Source: Gammaproteobacteria bacterium
Lineage (GTDB): Bacteria > Pseudomonadota > Gammaproteobacteria > Berkiellales > Berkiellaceae
DNA: 64,000 nucleotides
Direction of reading: 5' to 3'
Assembly: GCA_016191245.1 (NCBI GenBank)
Contig: JACPOY010000025.1
Coordinates: 124,001 to 188,000 of the forward strand
Positions 43,867 to 53,882 of this stretch are shown piece after piece (within the stretch, counting starts at the first letter, position 1; the number at the start of each line of letters is the position of its first letter). A program made the translations under genes and the position numbers. The notes beneath the pieces were generated by a model. The model did no database searches. It was not told the DNA's origin and saw nothing but the letters and a program-made list of their open reading frames with translations.

Positions 43867-46485
43867 GTGGACAATCTAAGCCAACAGTCCCAAGAGCAAA
43901 ATACGGAGCTTGTAGAGCCAACCAATACTCATTTCAAGGGAATACGGTTGTCTGCAATCTTGATCATATTGCTCGGTTTATCTTGTTCAGTATATTGGTT
44001 GATAAATTATATAGTCCTTGACCAATTAACTGTTCCTGGCTATATGGTGGCATTTAGTACAGGTCTTTGTTTCATTCTAGAAGGGATAGCTTTAATTGCC
44101 TACACCGTTGCAATAGCATCCCGTAATCGTATTAGAATTATCATATTGGGTTCATGTATTAGTCTTGTTGCAATATTAGCTTTAATTGATAACTTTACTC
44201 ATTGTAATTGTGGAATTGATAATCTGTTATATTCAATTCTAATAGATTCACATGCTCACCATAAAATAGTTGTCATGGCCTTGAATACGGCGGTAGCGCA
44301 ATTATTTATAGGCTTTATTATTATTCTGATACCCAAGGGTGATGAAATTTGGGTTGCTATAACTTTACATATTTTAACACTTCTTTGCTTTCTTATTGGT
44401 TTCATCAGTTTTCTTGGTTATTCATTTGAGCTCGATATATTATATCGCTGGTATGGCATCCAACCTATGTCATTATTTTCTAGCATTGGTATTGTTGTCA
44501 TTACATTTTCGTTATGGCAAATATGGCATCGTGAAATATGGTTTGAAAATTTATATAAATATAAAGAAAACTTAAGAATAACTGTGGTTTTTAGTTTGAT
44601 TGTGTTTGTTGTGGTAATGATATCTGCTTTGGCGGTATTTTCAGAAACAATCAAGAGAGAAAGAAAGATTGCTCGGGAAGCATTGGTAGAAGATGTTGGT
44701 GAAAAAACATATTTATTAAATAAATATATCCAGCAAGCAGAAAGAGTTGCCAGCGATGTTCGTAAAAGTATGATGATGCTAGTAAAAGAAAAGACGAACA
44801 AGTCTACTTCTATTGAAGAATCGGTTAAATTAATTTTAACCTCCTCCGGGGCAACTGCATTTTTCTGGCAAGATGCAAATAACCAAGAACTCCTCTCACA
44901 TATGCAATTGACCTCTGAGCCAGAATTGACGGTTACTTTGCCAGAACAAGGAAAGTTGTTACTAAAGAATAATAAACTATTTATACGTTTTGATATCTCG
45001 ATGGGTGATGAAATTATTAACGTGGAGTGGTATCTGCCATTACTGACAGAGTTTTTAACATTTGAAACTGGTCGCGAGAAAATTGGTGATATATTTTTAT
45101 GTACATTAATAAGCAATCATAAAAAGACAAATTGTTATCTTTCAGCAGAGGACGACATCTTCCTCGATAATTTACTCACTAAAGATAAAGATTCGTTAGA
45201 GATAAAAAACAGCGTTGGAAATATTGAAATTTTGGCATTCTCCAGAATTAGTGAATTGAACTTATGGCTAGTGATGAAAAAGAATCTGTCGCAAACAAAC
45301 CATTATAATAGAGAAACTATCAATAGAATTCTATTAGCTATCGTGCTTTCAATCTTATTAGGAGTTTTTATACAATTTTGGCAAGTGAATCCTTTGCTTT
45401 CTGGATTAATTACGACTAGATATGATGCCTTCAAAGCAAAAGCCAAGCTTGTTGAAAATGAGAAAGCTCTCAAAGATGGCTTAAATATTCAAGCACGTCT
45501 CAATGAAGAGGCATCAAAATTAACCTTAATGACAACAGCACTACAAACTTGTGCTTCATTAGCAGAGGCAGCTGAAATATGTGTTTGGTATAGTCAAAAA
45601 TTATTGCCAAATACAAATGGCCTTTTGTTTCTTATATTACCTTCAAAATCTGAGTTAGAGCGTATTTCTTCTTGGGGTACCGTTCAATATAAAAAGTATA
45701 TCAGAGCTAAGGATTGTTGGGCGATAAGAGAGGCTAGTCAACATATCGTTAAAGATCCCAATCAAGATATGATATGCGAACATGTTAAATTTGAAAATAC
45801 TATCATATCACCTTATTTCTGTTCTCCTTTATTTGCTCAAGGGGAAATAATGGGGCTGCTCTATATAGAATTTCCAAAGTTTTCTGCATCTGATATTTCT
45901 GAAAATATTATAAACTTGATTAATCATTTGTCTAGCAGTATGGCTCTTGCGCTTTCAAATATACGCTTACGCGAAGATTTATTGTCTCAATCTATTCATG
46001 ATCCACTGACTGGGCTATTTAATCGAAAATATTTGGATGAAGTATTCAGCAGTAATATGAGTCTTGCTATTAGAAAAAATTTAGGTCTTTCTGTGATGAT
46101 GATTGATATTGATCATTTTAAAGAACTGAACGATAAATTTGGACATCAAGCGGGGGATTTGGTGCTGCAAACAGTTGGCAAGCTTTTGCAAAATCAAATT
46201 CGCCTATACAATACTGCTTGTCGGTTTGGTGGTGAAGAATTTTTAATCGTGATGGTTGATATTATGCGTGAAGATGCCATTAAGCGGGCAGAGTTATTAA
46301 GAGAAATTATTGAAAAACTTGAAATTGTTTATCATGGAGAACTCTTGCCTAGAGTAACTGTATCCATTGGTCTTGCCAGTTTTCCCGAAAACGCTAACAA
46401 TTCTCAAATGCTGATTGAATTGGCTGATAAAGCTCTCTATCAAGCAAAAGCTTCAGGACGAAACCGCGTTGAAGTTTCAAAATAA
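43867..46485 (+). CDS. Membrane-bound diguanylate cyclase (MASE-like, GAF, GGDEF)
   Basis: 872 residues that synthesise c-di-GMP. N-terminus: about eight TM helices (35-235), a MASE-type sensor, then a helical region and further TM helix (residues about 240-260 and 495-515) around an extracytoplasmic sensor segment, a GAF-like domain (565-705) and a C-terminal GGDEF domain with signature GGEEF at 788-792, active-site intact. The product-inhibition I-site, expected RxxD five residues earlier, is RLYN here, so feedback inhibition may be lost. Start GTG 43867 is weakly supported; no good alternative exists. Single-gene unit on the plus strand. Confidence 0.9.
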   Translation: MDNLSQQSQEQNTELVEPTNTHFKGIRLSAILIILLGLSCSVYWLINYIVLDQLTVPGYMVAFSTGLCFILEGIALIAYTVAIASRNRIRIIILGSCISLVAILALIDNFTHCNCGIDNLLYSILIDSHAHHKIVVMALNTAVAQLFIGFIIILIPKGDEIWVAITLHILTLLCFLIGFISFLGYSFELDILYRWYGIQPMSLFSSIGIVVITFSLWQIWHREIWFENLYKYKENLRITVVFSLIVFVVVMISALAVFSETIKRERKIAREALVEDVGEKTYLLNKYIQQAERVASDVRKSMMMLVKEKTNKSTSIEESVKLILTSSGATAFFWQDANNQELLSHMQLTSEPELTVTLPEQGKLLLKNNKLFIRFDISMGDEIINVEWYLPLLTEFLTFETGREKIGDIFLCTLISNHKKTNCYLSAEDDIFLDNLLTKDKDSLEIKNSVGNIEILAFSRISELNLWLVMKKNLSQTNHYNRETINRILLAIVLSILLGVFIQFWQVNPLLSGLITTRYDAFKAKAKLVENEKALKDGLNIQARLNEEASKLTLMTTALQTCASLAEAAEICVWYSQKLLPNTNGLLFLILPSKSELERISSWGTVQYKKYIRAKDCWAIREASQHIVKDPNQDMICEHVKFENTIISPYFCSPLFAQGEIMGLLYIEFPKFSASDISENIINLINHLSSSMALALSNIRLREDLLSQSIHDPLTGLFNRKYLDEVFSSNMSLAIRKNLGLSVMMIDIDHFKELNDKFGHQAGDLVLQTVGKLLQNQIRLYNTACRFGGEEFLIVMVDIMREDAIKRAELLREIIEKLEIVYHGELLPRVTVSIGLASFPENANNSQMLIELADKALYQAKASGRNRVEVSK

Positions 46486-46572
46486 ACGACTTTGAAGGCA
46501 GTTAACTGCATATTTATTAGTTTAATGCTAATGAATATAAATATATAATGGAATGATCTTCATATAACCATC

Positions 46573-47121
46573 ATGATGACAATGATAGAACCAGAACTCA
46601 TTCAACTTAAATCTAATGAATATGCAATAATTCATTCTTTAGCAACGTATTACGAGTATGATATGTCTCGATATTGCGGTCATTTGCCAGGTTGGGAGTT
46701 TCCAATTGATGGGACGTATACTTCTAAAGCGTTGTTAAAGAATTTAAAAGCCTACTTTACGGAAAAAGATAAATATCCGTTTTTAATTCGAATCGATGAA
46801 CATCCAGCTGGTTTTGTCATGGTGAATAAGAAAGGGACAACTCCTGATGTAGATTGGAACATGGGAGAATTTTTTGTTGTTGCAACTTATCAACGACGAA
46901 AAGTCGGGCAACGTATGGCAAGAGAAGCATTTGACAGATTTCAGGGACGCTGGGAAGTTGCTGTGATACCGCAAAATACTGGTGCATTAAAATTTTGGGA
47001 ACCATTAATTGCGAATTATTCTCATGGTGTGTATACCAGAGAACTCAAAACGCTAATGTTTCCTGAGCAGCATCAAATGATAGTTTTTGGTTTTCAAACA
47101 CCGACATATAAAGAGAAGTAA
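46573..47121 (+). CDS. GNAT family N-acetyltransferase
   Basis: 182 residues. The N-terminal half (ATYYEYDMSRYCGHLPGWEFP) and the acetyl-CoA loop region MGEFFVVATYQRRKVGQRMAREAFDRF mark a GNAT fold; NTGALKFWEPLI is the typical beta-6/alpha-4 stretch. Several ATGs crowd the start; the first at 46573 is taken. Only three bases separate its stop from panE, so the two genes are co-transcribed. Acceptor unknown. Confidence 0.85.
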   Translation: MMTMIEPELIQLKSNEYAIIHSLATYYEYDMSRYCGHLPGWEFPIDGTYTSKALLKNLKAYFTEKDKYPFLIRIDEHPAGFVMVNKKGTTPDVDWNMGEFFVVATYQRRKVGQRMAREAFDRFQGRWEVAVIPQNTGALKFWEPLIANYSHGVYTRELKTLMFPEQHQMIVFGFQTPTYKEK

Positions 47122-47124
47122 TTA

Positions 47125-48036
47125 ATGCGAATTTCTATTATTGGGGCGGGCGCTTTAGGGAAAACCTATGGTGGTTTATTGTCTTTGTTAAATCATGATG
47201 TGCATTATTTAATGCGTTCTGAGTATGTCCAAACAAAGACGACTGGGTATTTTAATTTACATTTTATCGAACAACAAAAAATAATCAAGATTGAAAATCC
47301 TCAGGTTTATCAATCGGCTACAGACTTGCCGCCATCGGATCTTGTTATTATTTCTTTGAAAACTACTGAGAACAAAAATATTGCAGCACTTTTAACTTCG
47401 TGTCTTTCTACACAATCCATCATTGTCATTTTACAAAATGGTATAGGCAATGAAGAATGGATTTCAAAATTTACTGGCAATTGCCCCATTATCACAGGTG
47501 TTTCTACTACCGGCGCTTACAGAGAAGAGTCGAGTACGGTAATGATTCCCTTTTTAGGTGAATTGAGATTAGCGCCATTTGCAAAACAATACAAATCAGA
47601 TTGTGAAAAAGTGGCAGAACTTTTTCAACAATCAACCATGATTCCAGTGCGTATTTATGATAACTATAAAGAAATAAGGTGGCTAAAATTATTATGGAAT
47701 GTGCCTTTTGCTTCATTATCAGTTATATATTCTAAAGATACCCAAACTATTGCGTCAAATCAGCCTTATGCAACTATTGCAAACAGTCTTATTGATGAAG
47801 TGCGTGACATCGCTAAATCCGAAGGCGTAGAGATTAGTAAAGAATATGTTGCCAAGATGCTTGAGATGACCAAAAAGGTGAAAAACTACTTTCCTAGTAT
47901 GTATCAAGATTATGTGCAAGGTAAGCCAATTGAAAAAGAGTATATCATTGATAATGTTTTAGCCATTGCAAGATCTCATGATGTAAGAACACCTATGCTA
48001 AATTTAATTGCATCACATTTAGAAAGAAATGATTAA
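47125..48036 (+). CDS. panE: 2-dehydropantoate 2-reductase family protein
   Basis: 303-residue NADPH-dependent ketopantoate reductase (ApbA/PanE), which makes pantoate for coenzyme A. The N-terminal Rossmann nucleotide loop reads IIGAGALGKTYGGLLS; the C-terminal helical domain carries LKLLWNVPFASLSV with the conserved lysine and asparagine. The gene follows the GNAT gene with three bases between and ends at a terminator. As the family contains non-pantothenate members, the exact substrate is likely but unproven. Confidence 0.87.
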   Translation: MRISIIGAGALGKTYGGLLSLLNHDVHYLMRSEYVQTKTTGYFNLHFIEQQKIIKIENPQVYQSATDLPPSDLVIISLKTTENKNIAALLTSCLSTQSIIVILQNGIGNEEWISKFTGNCPIITGVSTTGAYREESSTVMIPFLGELRLAPFAKQYKSDCEKVAELFQQSTMIPVRIYDNYKEIRWLKLLWNVPFASLSVIYSKDTQTIASNQPYATIANSLIDEVRDIAKSEGVEISKEYVAKMLEMTKKVKNYFPSMYQDYVQGKPIEKEYIIDNVLAIARSHDVRTPMLNLIASHLERND

Positions 48037-48049
48037 GATTTCGCTATTT

Positions 48050-48071
48050 AGAAACCGCGGTTTCTCTTTTT
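48050..48071 (+). terminator. Rho-independent terminator
   Basis: AGAAACCGCGGTTTCT (48050-48065), a self-complementary stem, followed by a CTTTTTAAG T-rich tail. It ends the GNAT-panE transcript and lies at the 3' end of the convergent ankyrin gene. Confidence 0.7.
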
Positions 48072-51000
48072 AAGGTTTTTGTCTGGGTTTCACTTCATCT
48101 TTAATTGATGTTAACTCAGTAAATATCTTATTCATGGAGCCGCGAATTTTATCATTATATGATTTGTCCATGTCACTTTTCGAAATCAATTTTTCTTCTA
48201 ATACACTCTTAACCTTATCCAATTGACTTTCATTTAAGCCATAATACGATGAGGTACTTTCCAGTAATTTTAACAATTCATCTTGATCCTTAAGTTTAAG
48301 ATCCGCATTATATTTGGCAAAAAATGATTTTACTGCTTCTTTCATTCTGTCTTCAGTGAGTGTTAAAGAGGAGGAAGATATCTCTGCTACTAGAAATTCT
48401 CCCATTTCAGCAGCTTTTTTATTTGATAGTTTTAATTCTTGACATTTTATCGCTACCATTGGAAATAACATCTCAAATTCAATATAATCTTTAAGACGTT
48501 TTTCAACTTTTGCTGGTGTTAAAAAGCGGGCTGTCATCGGCGTTATGGTATAAGGATTAAATATTATCTCAGGTAATTCTATTTCTTCTTCTTTAGCAAG
48601 ATCTAAATGTGCTTTTGCAAGTTTTTCTTTCGCTAATTTTCTTTTATCAGCCATTTCATGACTTCTTCCCGATGCGCCAAGCTCCAAAAGCTCACTTCGT
48701 AAATAAGTTAATTCATGATTTGAAAGTGGTTCTTCTTTTTCTTTAGCTAAAACGGCATTTACTTTAGCTAAGACTTCTTCAAATTTTGGTAAACTTGAAA
48801 TAAAATTTTGTCTTAAATCAACTAATTCTTCTTCAAAATCAACTTTACCTGAAATAACATCCAAAGCCACGGTATCAGTTAAGATAGTCAATGCATAATA
48901 AAGTTTATCAATATCAGCAGCATCAAGTGTTTCAATCTTTCTTTTATATTCATCTAATACCAATTCATTAACAACAGATAACATAATTTCTAATCGTTCA
49001 GGTGGAAGTACAAATTTTCCAAATTCATTGCCTTTTGCAAATATTTTTCCCCACCGTCCTATTCCACCTGGTGGGCAAGTCGGACTATCCATGTTTGGTG
49101 TATGAATATGATCTGGTGCCCGTCTTATATCAGCTAGTTGCTGCAGAAAATTTTGCTTTTTCGGGGTTGCTAAAAAGGCGTATGCCATTCTGGTTCTTAA
49201 TTCTTCAGATGCTTGCTTTTTCGTGATTTGACCACTAAAGGATGTCGCCGTTGTAAAAGCCACGGAGTCATCTTCAGAGGGGGTTAATAAATTTTGCCAG
49301 CCCGGATCTGTTCTATCTTTTGGCATACCTTGATCATAACCTCGCCAAGCAATTTGAGCATTATCATCATTTGAGACCATTAACTCTCTCATGCTCTGCA
49401 TAATAGCAAGATCAGTGCCCTCTATTAATTCATTTTTATGTTTATCAATAAATTCTTTAATTGTTTTACTTGCTAAATCATCTCTTAATTCGGCATTTGC
49501 TAGCATTTCATCTAATAAATAAGCTTTAATATTTTTTTCAATTGCCGTCACTTTTTCCATTGCGATTTTGCCAGGTGTGCTTTCAAATTTTGCTTTTAAT
49601 TCTTTATCCTCTTGCATTTCCTTCCATAAGATATTTGCTCTTTTGGTTAAAGAGCTTGCCATGGCGGATTCCCCCTCAAATCGACTGAGGTTTTTAATTT
49701 CTTCAGTTATTAGCAATAATTCAAATGCCGCTTTTGCCGATTTAGGAAGAGCGCTTTTTATCAAATTTTGAATGATTTCTTTTGCTCCGTGAGGTGCGAC
49801 AGTTCCATTTGAAAGTCCAGTCAAAATATCATCAATGACTTCAGGTGATGCAATATCTTTTAGTAAAATCTTAATGATGGCAAATTGTTCGTTTTCGAAG
49901 TCGTATGGGTAGTTTAAATATTGTTCGAGAACTTTCAAGGGTAATAAATAGCCTTGTGACTTCCTATCTGCTCCGCAATCTATCAGCATTTGAACAATGT
50001 TGGGTTGAGGTATTGGATTTATTATCGCTTTTATCAGTGCTTCTGAGCTATTGGTATTTGCTTTAACGCCATTTCGTAACAATAAATCAATCGCTGTAGT
50101 AGCATTTTGCTCAATAGCAGCAAGTAAAGCCTGATGGTTAGCATGATCACTTCTGGGATAACCATTTTCAATATATTTAGAAACACGTTCCCAGTTACCT
50201 AGCTTTGCGGCCAAATAAAATATTCTCTCTTGAGGCATACCCTGTTTGACAAAACGCTCTACAATGTTATCTTGATTAGATTCAATTGCTCTTTGAACCG
50301 CCTCTTCGTTATTAAATTGCCAATGAACACCAAATTCCATTAAATTATCAACCAACTTATCATCATTCTTATCTATGGCTTCAAGTAAGAGTCTATGGCC
50401 TTCTTCGGCAGACAACTTGACTTTGTCTGGATTTTTTTGCTGAATTTTTTTAGCAAGCTCATATTTTCCCATCTTTAGTGCTATTAAAAAAGGTTTATTA
50501 TCTGGAATGTATACATCGATATCAGATCTTGCGATTGCTCTTTCAGCCAAATCGTCCATACCTTGTGAAATAACATAAGAAAGAAAAGATTCATTTACAT
50601 ACTGAACATCTGCTTGATGATTTACAATATGATTAATATTAACATCTACGCCAGCTTCAAGTATGGCTGAAATCATATCGTGATTGTCAATTTTATTTAC
50701 AGTATTTATTTTTAATAGTATAAATAAGGGGGTAAGATTTCTAAAATAACTTTCATTTTCTCTAGAACCAATAATGTTGGCATTAGCAGGAACATATTTT
50801 AGAAATACTTTTAATATATTAACTTTGTTATTCCAAAGTAAATGCTCAAATTCTTCATCAGCATTATTAAATTTTCCACGCTCAAAAAATAGCTTTACTT
50901 CTTCTTCTCTATTATTCTCGCATGCAGCTGAAAATAATATTTCTTCATAGCTTCCTTTATCCAAATAATGCGTTAATTCATCCTTTGATAATGGGCTTTT

Positions 51001-52944
51001 CCTCATTTTATTCACTGCTTCAACGGTAAAATTTGCTTTGGGACTTGGGGGAAGGTAGTTTTTATATCCTTTTAACCAACTCTGTTTTTGATCTGGCGTA
51101 AAACGTTCATAAACAGGTATATCTTCTCTTTCTTGAACAGTTTCATCCAATGCTGGAATCAAGAAAAGCTGATCTTTGACATTTTCACTAAGATCAAGCT
51201 TAGAGACAACTTCAAAAAAAGCATCAATTGACACAGGTAATTGTCCATTATTAATAGTATCCATAATTAGTGTTAATATATTCAATTGTTTGTCTTCAGG
51301 TAATTTTTGAAAAGCATTGAACATACGTTTTTTTACATTCGGACTATCTTTATCAAGAAGTTTTTTAAAAAAAGTGCTTAATGGTTCATAGTTTTCAATT
51401 TTAGCTAAGTACTTACTCCCAGCATCAATGTCGCCATCGGTAATTTTATCAAATAGCTTCAACAAGCTACCATTATGATGCCTTTTTTCTTCTGGAGAAT
51501 GTTCTTCAATGTCTCTTTGAATGGAAAGAATGGTAGATATGGAAACGCCTTTTTCTATGAGTAATTCAACCATCGGAAAATATACATCATTACTCGTTAA
51601 ATCACTTTGTGAATGGCGATAAGACAAAAATTGCCTAAGAACTTCAAATGAATTAAATTCCCAATCAAAGCCAACTGATAACAATTCTTTTACAGTTTCC
51701 TTCTCGTTGCGTTTAAGAGCATCAAGCATTATTTCATTTAAGGCTTTTGCTTGTTCAGCATAAAATGGCGAAGATTTGGGAGTTTTTTGAAAGATTTGAA
51801 GCGCAATGTTACGTTGATTTGTAATCATTGCAGATTTAAATGGTTTATTATCAGGTAAAGTCACATCGCAGTCTTTTCTTTCAATTATTTTTTTCGCAGT
51901 GTCAGATAATCCAACGTTAAGGGCATAGGATAAAGCAGTTTCATTTTTAATTTCACGACTTTCTCTCGAAATTGCTTGAGGAACAATATAGTTAAGATTC
52001 AGATCTTGTTGTGAATTAAGCATTATTTCTATTAATCTAGCATCTCCAATTGCTAACGCAATTAAAAATGGGGTAAGATTTTTATCAAAGGGACTACTAC
52101 TATTAAAAGAATATGCTTTATTTAATTTAACTTTATATTGATTAATTAATAAATCAACTATTTCATAGGCTGATGGATAGGTTCTCATTGCAGCAAGCAA
52201 AATGGTTTCATCTGCCAAAGTGGGTTGTGCAGATAATATCAGGCGAATTTCGTTATACTGATTGTTTCGACATGCTTCATGAGCTAGCACATCGAGCTGG
52301 ACTCCCTTTTCGATATAACTTTTCAATTTCGCATCGGTAAGATTGTTATTTTTCAAATCCGTAGTGGCATTTTCTGTAACGAGTGTTTCAGTGCTAATCG
52401 TTCTCAGTGTACTTAACTTTTCTTTAAACTGTACATTTTCAGGATGATATATAAATATATACTTATAAATTTCATCGATGTCTTTTTGATCTAAAAAATT
52501 TACAAGGGGAAAAAGTTGCTCTTCCCAATTTTCTATCTGGGGTGGTTCTTGCATCAATGACATAATAAAATTAAATTTAAAGGGTAACTTCTTCTCCGCT
52601 ATATTAAATAAATTTACGACAAAAGACTGTTTATCTTTAGAAAAAATTTTATTTTTTGCAAACGCATTAAATTGCTGAAATCCAATTTTATTAGCATTTT
52701 TACTAAAGACACTTGTAAGTAAATCATAATCTTCAGGTATGGCATTTTCTAAACACTGGCAAAAATCTCTATCATTCTCATCTTTTTCTTGCCAAGCATT
52801 GAAATCAAAGTTTCCTAAGGTAGCTTCGGGATAATCTCTTAAGCTGTAATTCTCAATTTCATTTTTCAGTATATTGAATTGTTCAATGTTGTTATTATTT
52901 TTTGCCAGTTTATACTGTTCTATCAGCTGTGACATGCTAGGCAT
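48070..52944 (-). CDS. Giant ankyrin-repeat protein (candidate effector)
   Basis: 1,624 residues without a signal peptide. Many degenerate ankyrin repeats are spread over residues about 205-1000 (for example TALSYALNVGLSDTAKKII and QALLAAIEQNATTAIDLLLRNGVKANT). The block 205-440 is repeated at about 650-885, sharing a trail of identities such as PDNKPF in the same position, so the gene has undergone internal duplication. The C-terminal 550 residues are helical and Lys/Glu-rich, with an unrecognised part around EEDSVAFTTATSFSG. AGGAG precedes the ATG. Ankyrin giants of this kind are typical of intracellular bacteria and may be type IV or other secreted proteins; secretion is unproven. Confidence 0.8.
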   Translation of the reverse strand: MPSMSQLIEQYKLAKNNNNIEQFNILKNEIENYSLRDYPEATLGNFDFNAWQEKDENDRDFCQCLENAIPEDYDLLTSVFSKNANKIGFQQFNAFAKNKIFSKDKQSFVVNLFNIAEKKLPFKFNFIMSLMQEPPQIENWEEQLFPLVNFLDQKDIDEIYKYIFIYHPENVQFKEKLSTLRTISTETLVTENATTDLKNNNLTDAKLKSYIEKGVQLDVLAHEACRNNQYNEIRLILSAQPTLADETILLAAMRTYPSAYEIVDLLINQYKVKLNKAYSFNSSSPFDKNLTPFLIALAIGDARLIEIMLNSQQDLNLNYIVPQAISRESREIKNETALSYALNVGLSDTAKKIIERKDCDVTLPDNKPFKSAMITNQRNIALQIFQKTPKSSPFYAEQAKALNEIMLDALKRNEKETVKELLSVGFDWEFNSFEVLRQFLSYRHSQSDLTSNDVYFPMVELLIEKGVSISTILSIQRDIEEHSPEEKRHHNGSLLKLFDKITDGDIDAGSKYLAKIENYEPLSTFFKKLLDKDSPNVKKRMFNAFQKLPEDKQLNILTLIMDTINNGQLPVSIDAFFEVVSKLDLSENVKDQLFLIPALDETVQEREDIPVYERFTPDQKQSWLKGYKNYLPPSPKANFTVEAVNKMRKSPLSKDELTHYLDKGSYEEILFSAACENNREEEVKLFFERGKFNNADEEFEHLLWNNKVNILKVFLKYVPANANIIGSRENESYFRNLTPLFILLKINTVNKIDNHDMISAILEAGVDVNINHIVNHQADVQYVNESFLSYVISQGMDDLAERAIARSDIDVYIPDNKPFLIALKMGKYELAKKIQQKNPDKVKLSAEEGHRLLLEAIDKNDDKLVDNLMEFGVHWQFNNEEAVQRAIESNQDNIVERFVKQGMPQERIFYLAAKLGNWERVSKYIENGYPRSDHANHQALLAAIEQNATTAIDLLLRNGVKANTNSSEALIKAIINPIPQPNIVQMLIDCGADRKSQGYLLPLKVLEQYLNYPYDFENEQFAIIKILLKDIASPEVIDDILTGLSNGTVAPHGAKEIIQNLIKSALPKSAKAAFELLLITEEIKNLSRFEGESAMASSLTKRANILWKEMQEDKELKAKFESTPGKIAMEKVTAIEKNIKAYLLDEMLANAELRDDLASKTIKEFIDKHKNELIEGTDLAIMQSMRELMVSNDDNAQIAWRGYDQGMPKDRTDPGWQNLLTPSEDDSVAFTTATSFSGQITKKQASEELRTRMAYAFLATPKKQNFLQQLADIRRAPDHIHTPNMDSPTCPPGGIGRWGKIFAKGNEFGKFVLPPERLEIMLSVVNELVLDEYKRKIETLDAADIDKLYYALTILTDTVALDVISGKVDFEEELVDLRQNFISSLPKFEEVLAKVNAVLAKEKEEPLSNHELTYLRSELLELGASGRSHEMADKRKLAKEKLAKAHLDLAKEEEIELPEIIFNPYTITPMTARFLTPAKVEKRLKDYIEFEMLFPMVAIKCQELKLSNKKAAEMGEFLVAEISSSSLTLTEDRMKEAVKSFFAKYNADLKLKDQDELLKLLESTSSYYGLNESQLDKVKSVLEEKLISKSDMDKSYNDKIRGSMNKIFTELTSIKDEVKPRQKP

Positions 52945-53146
52945 AAGTCAGCTCCTAAATATAATAGTGCATGTACTATATTTAAATATTTGCACCTTTA
53001 TATATTTATAGTGACACTCAGGATTACATTTAGTTCCCTGAACTTGGCTAAATGTGGCGGCAATTTAGAAATGCGCTAAAAGTTAAAATGTCCTCTTAAA
53101 ATTCAAATAGTTACCATGATGAGAACAAATAAACTCAGCATAAAGA

Positions 53147-53305
53147 TCAGACCTTCATCCCAGTGATACAACTCTTAAAGCATGAAAGATTTCCTTCATA
53201 CAGATAAGGATATTCTTTAAATATCTGAATCCGTAATTTTGCAAGTTCATCAATATAATGGTGAACTTGTTTTCCTTTTAATCTTTCAATTTTGCATCCA
53301 TTCAC
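53147..53305 (-). pseudogene. Truncated GNAT acetyltransferase remnant
   Basis: Starting at GTG 53305, four bases after the SnoaL-like stop codon, a 52-codon frame reads as the N-terminus of a GNAT family enzyme: KIERLKGKQV, then YIDELAKLRIQIFKEYPYLY and EGNLS. The homology ends there; a different 12-residue tail runs into a TGA at 53147, and no acetyl-CoA-binding part can be found. The close spacing suggests a former two-gene unit. The rest of the 52945-53146 gap is AT-rich and holds no gene that I can see. Confidence 0.55.
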
Positions 53306-53308
53306 GTG

Positions 53309-53713
53309 CTATTTCTCAACCTGTTTGAGCCAATCCTGGAGATTGTAATAATTTGTTACGCGGGTAATTTTGCCTTGTTTAATTTCAAAAAAGGCGCCGC
53401 ATCGAAGTTCATAATGTTGGTTTTTCGCAATGGGCAAACCTTTATCACTTGATTTATAGATCCCTTCAACAGTAAATTCAGCAGCGGCTCTTGATCCATC
53501 TTGGTTGGTCATGACAATAATATCTTTGATTTTCTCTTCATAAGCATTGTTCATACGTTCCATAAATGCTGTAAATGCGTCAATACCGATTTCTCTGTCA
53601 CCTTGATTGATATCATGAATAACATTGTTATCAAGCAATGCTAGAAAAGATTCGGTATCTCGTTTATTAAAATAATCATAATAATGCAGAATGATACTTT
53701 CAGTCGTTTGCAT
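53309..53713 (-). CDS. SnoaL-like/NTF2-fold protein (ketosteroid isomerase-related)
   Basis: 134-residue cone-shaped alpha+beta barrel. Pattern IILHYYDYFNKRDTESFLALLDNNVIHDINQ is typical of the SnoaL-like polyketide cyclase/ketosteroid isomerase-related group; AFFEIKQGKITRVTNYYNLQDWL closes the fold. No catalytic dyad can be assigned with confidence, so the reaction is unknown. GAGGA precedes the ATG. Confidence 0.85.
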   Translation of the reverse strand: MQTTESIILHYYDYFNKRDTESFLALLDNNVIHDINQGDREIGIDAFTAFMERMNNAYEEKIKDIIVMTNQDGSRAAAEFTVEGIYKSSDKGLPIAKNQHYELRCGAFFEIKQGKITRVTNYYNLQDWLKQVEK

Positions 53714-53882
53714 AAAATCCTCGCTAAGTTACTACGTCCTTGAGAATAGCATTTTATGATGAATAATCAATGAGCTTGCTATCTTACAAACAGAAAATAT
53801 AATCACAGGTTAATAACACACGTCTGTAAATTAATTTACTATTAAAAACCAACTACACTTAGAGGTAATTTATATTAATAAA

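Noticed and set aside
44418..45116. 232-codon minus-strand frame inside the diguanylate cyclase gene
   Set aside because: It lies wholly inside a well-supported gene on the other strand and reads as an antisense shadow without a family match.
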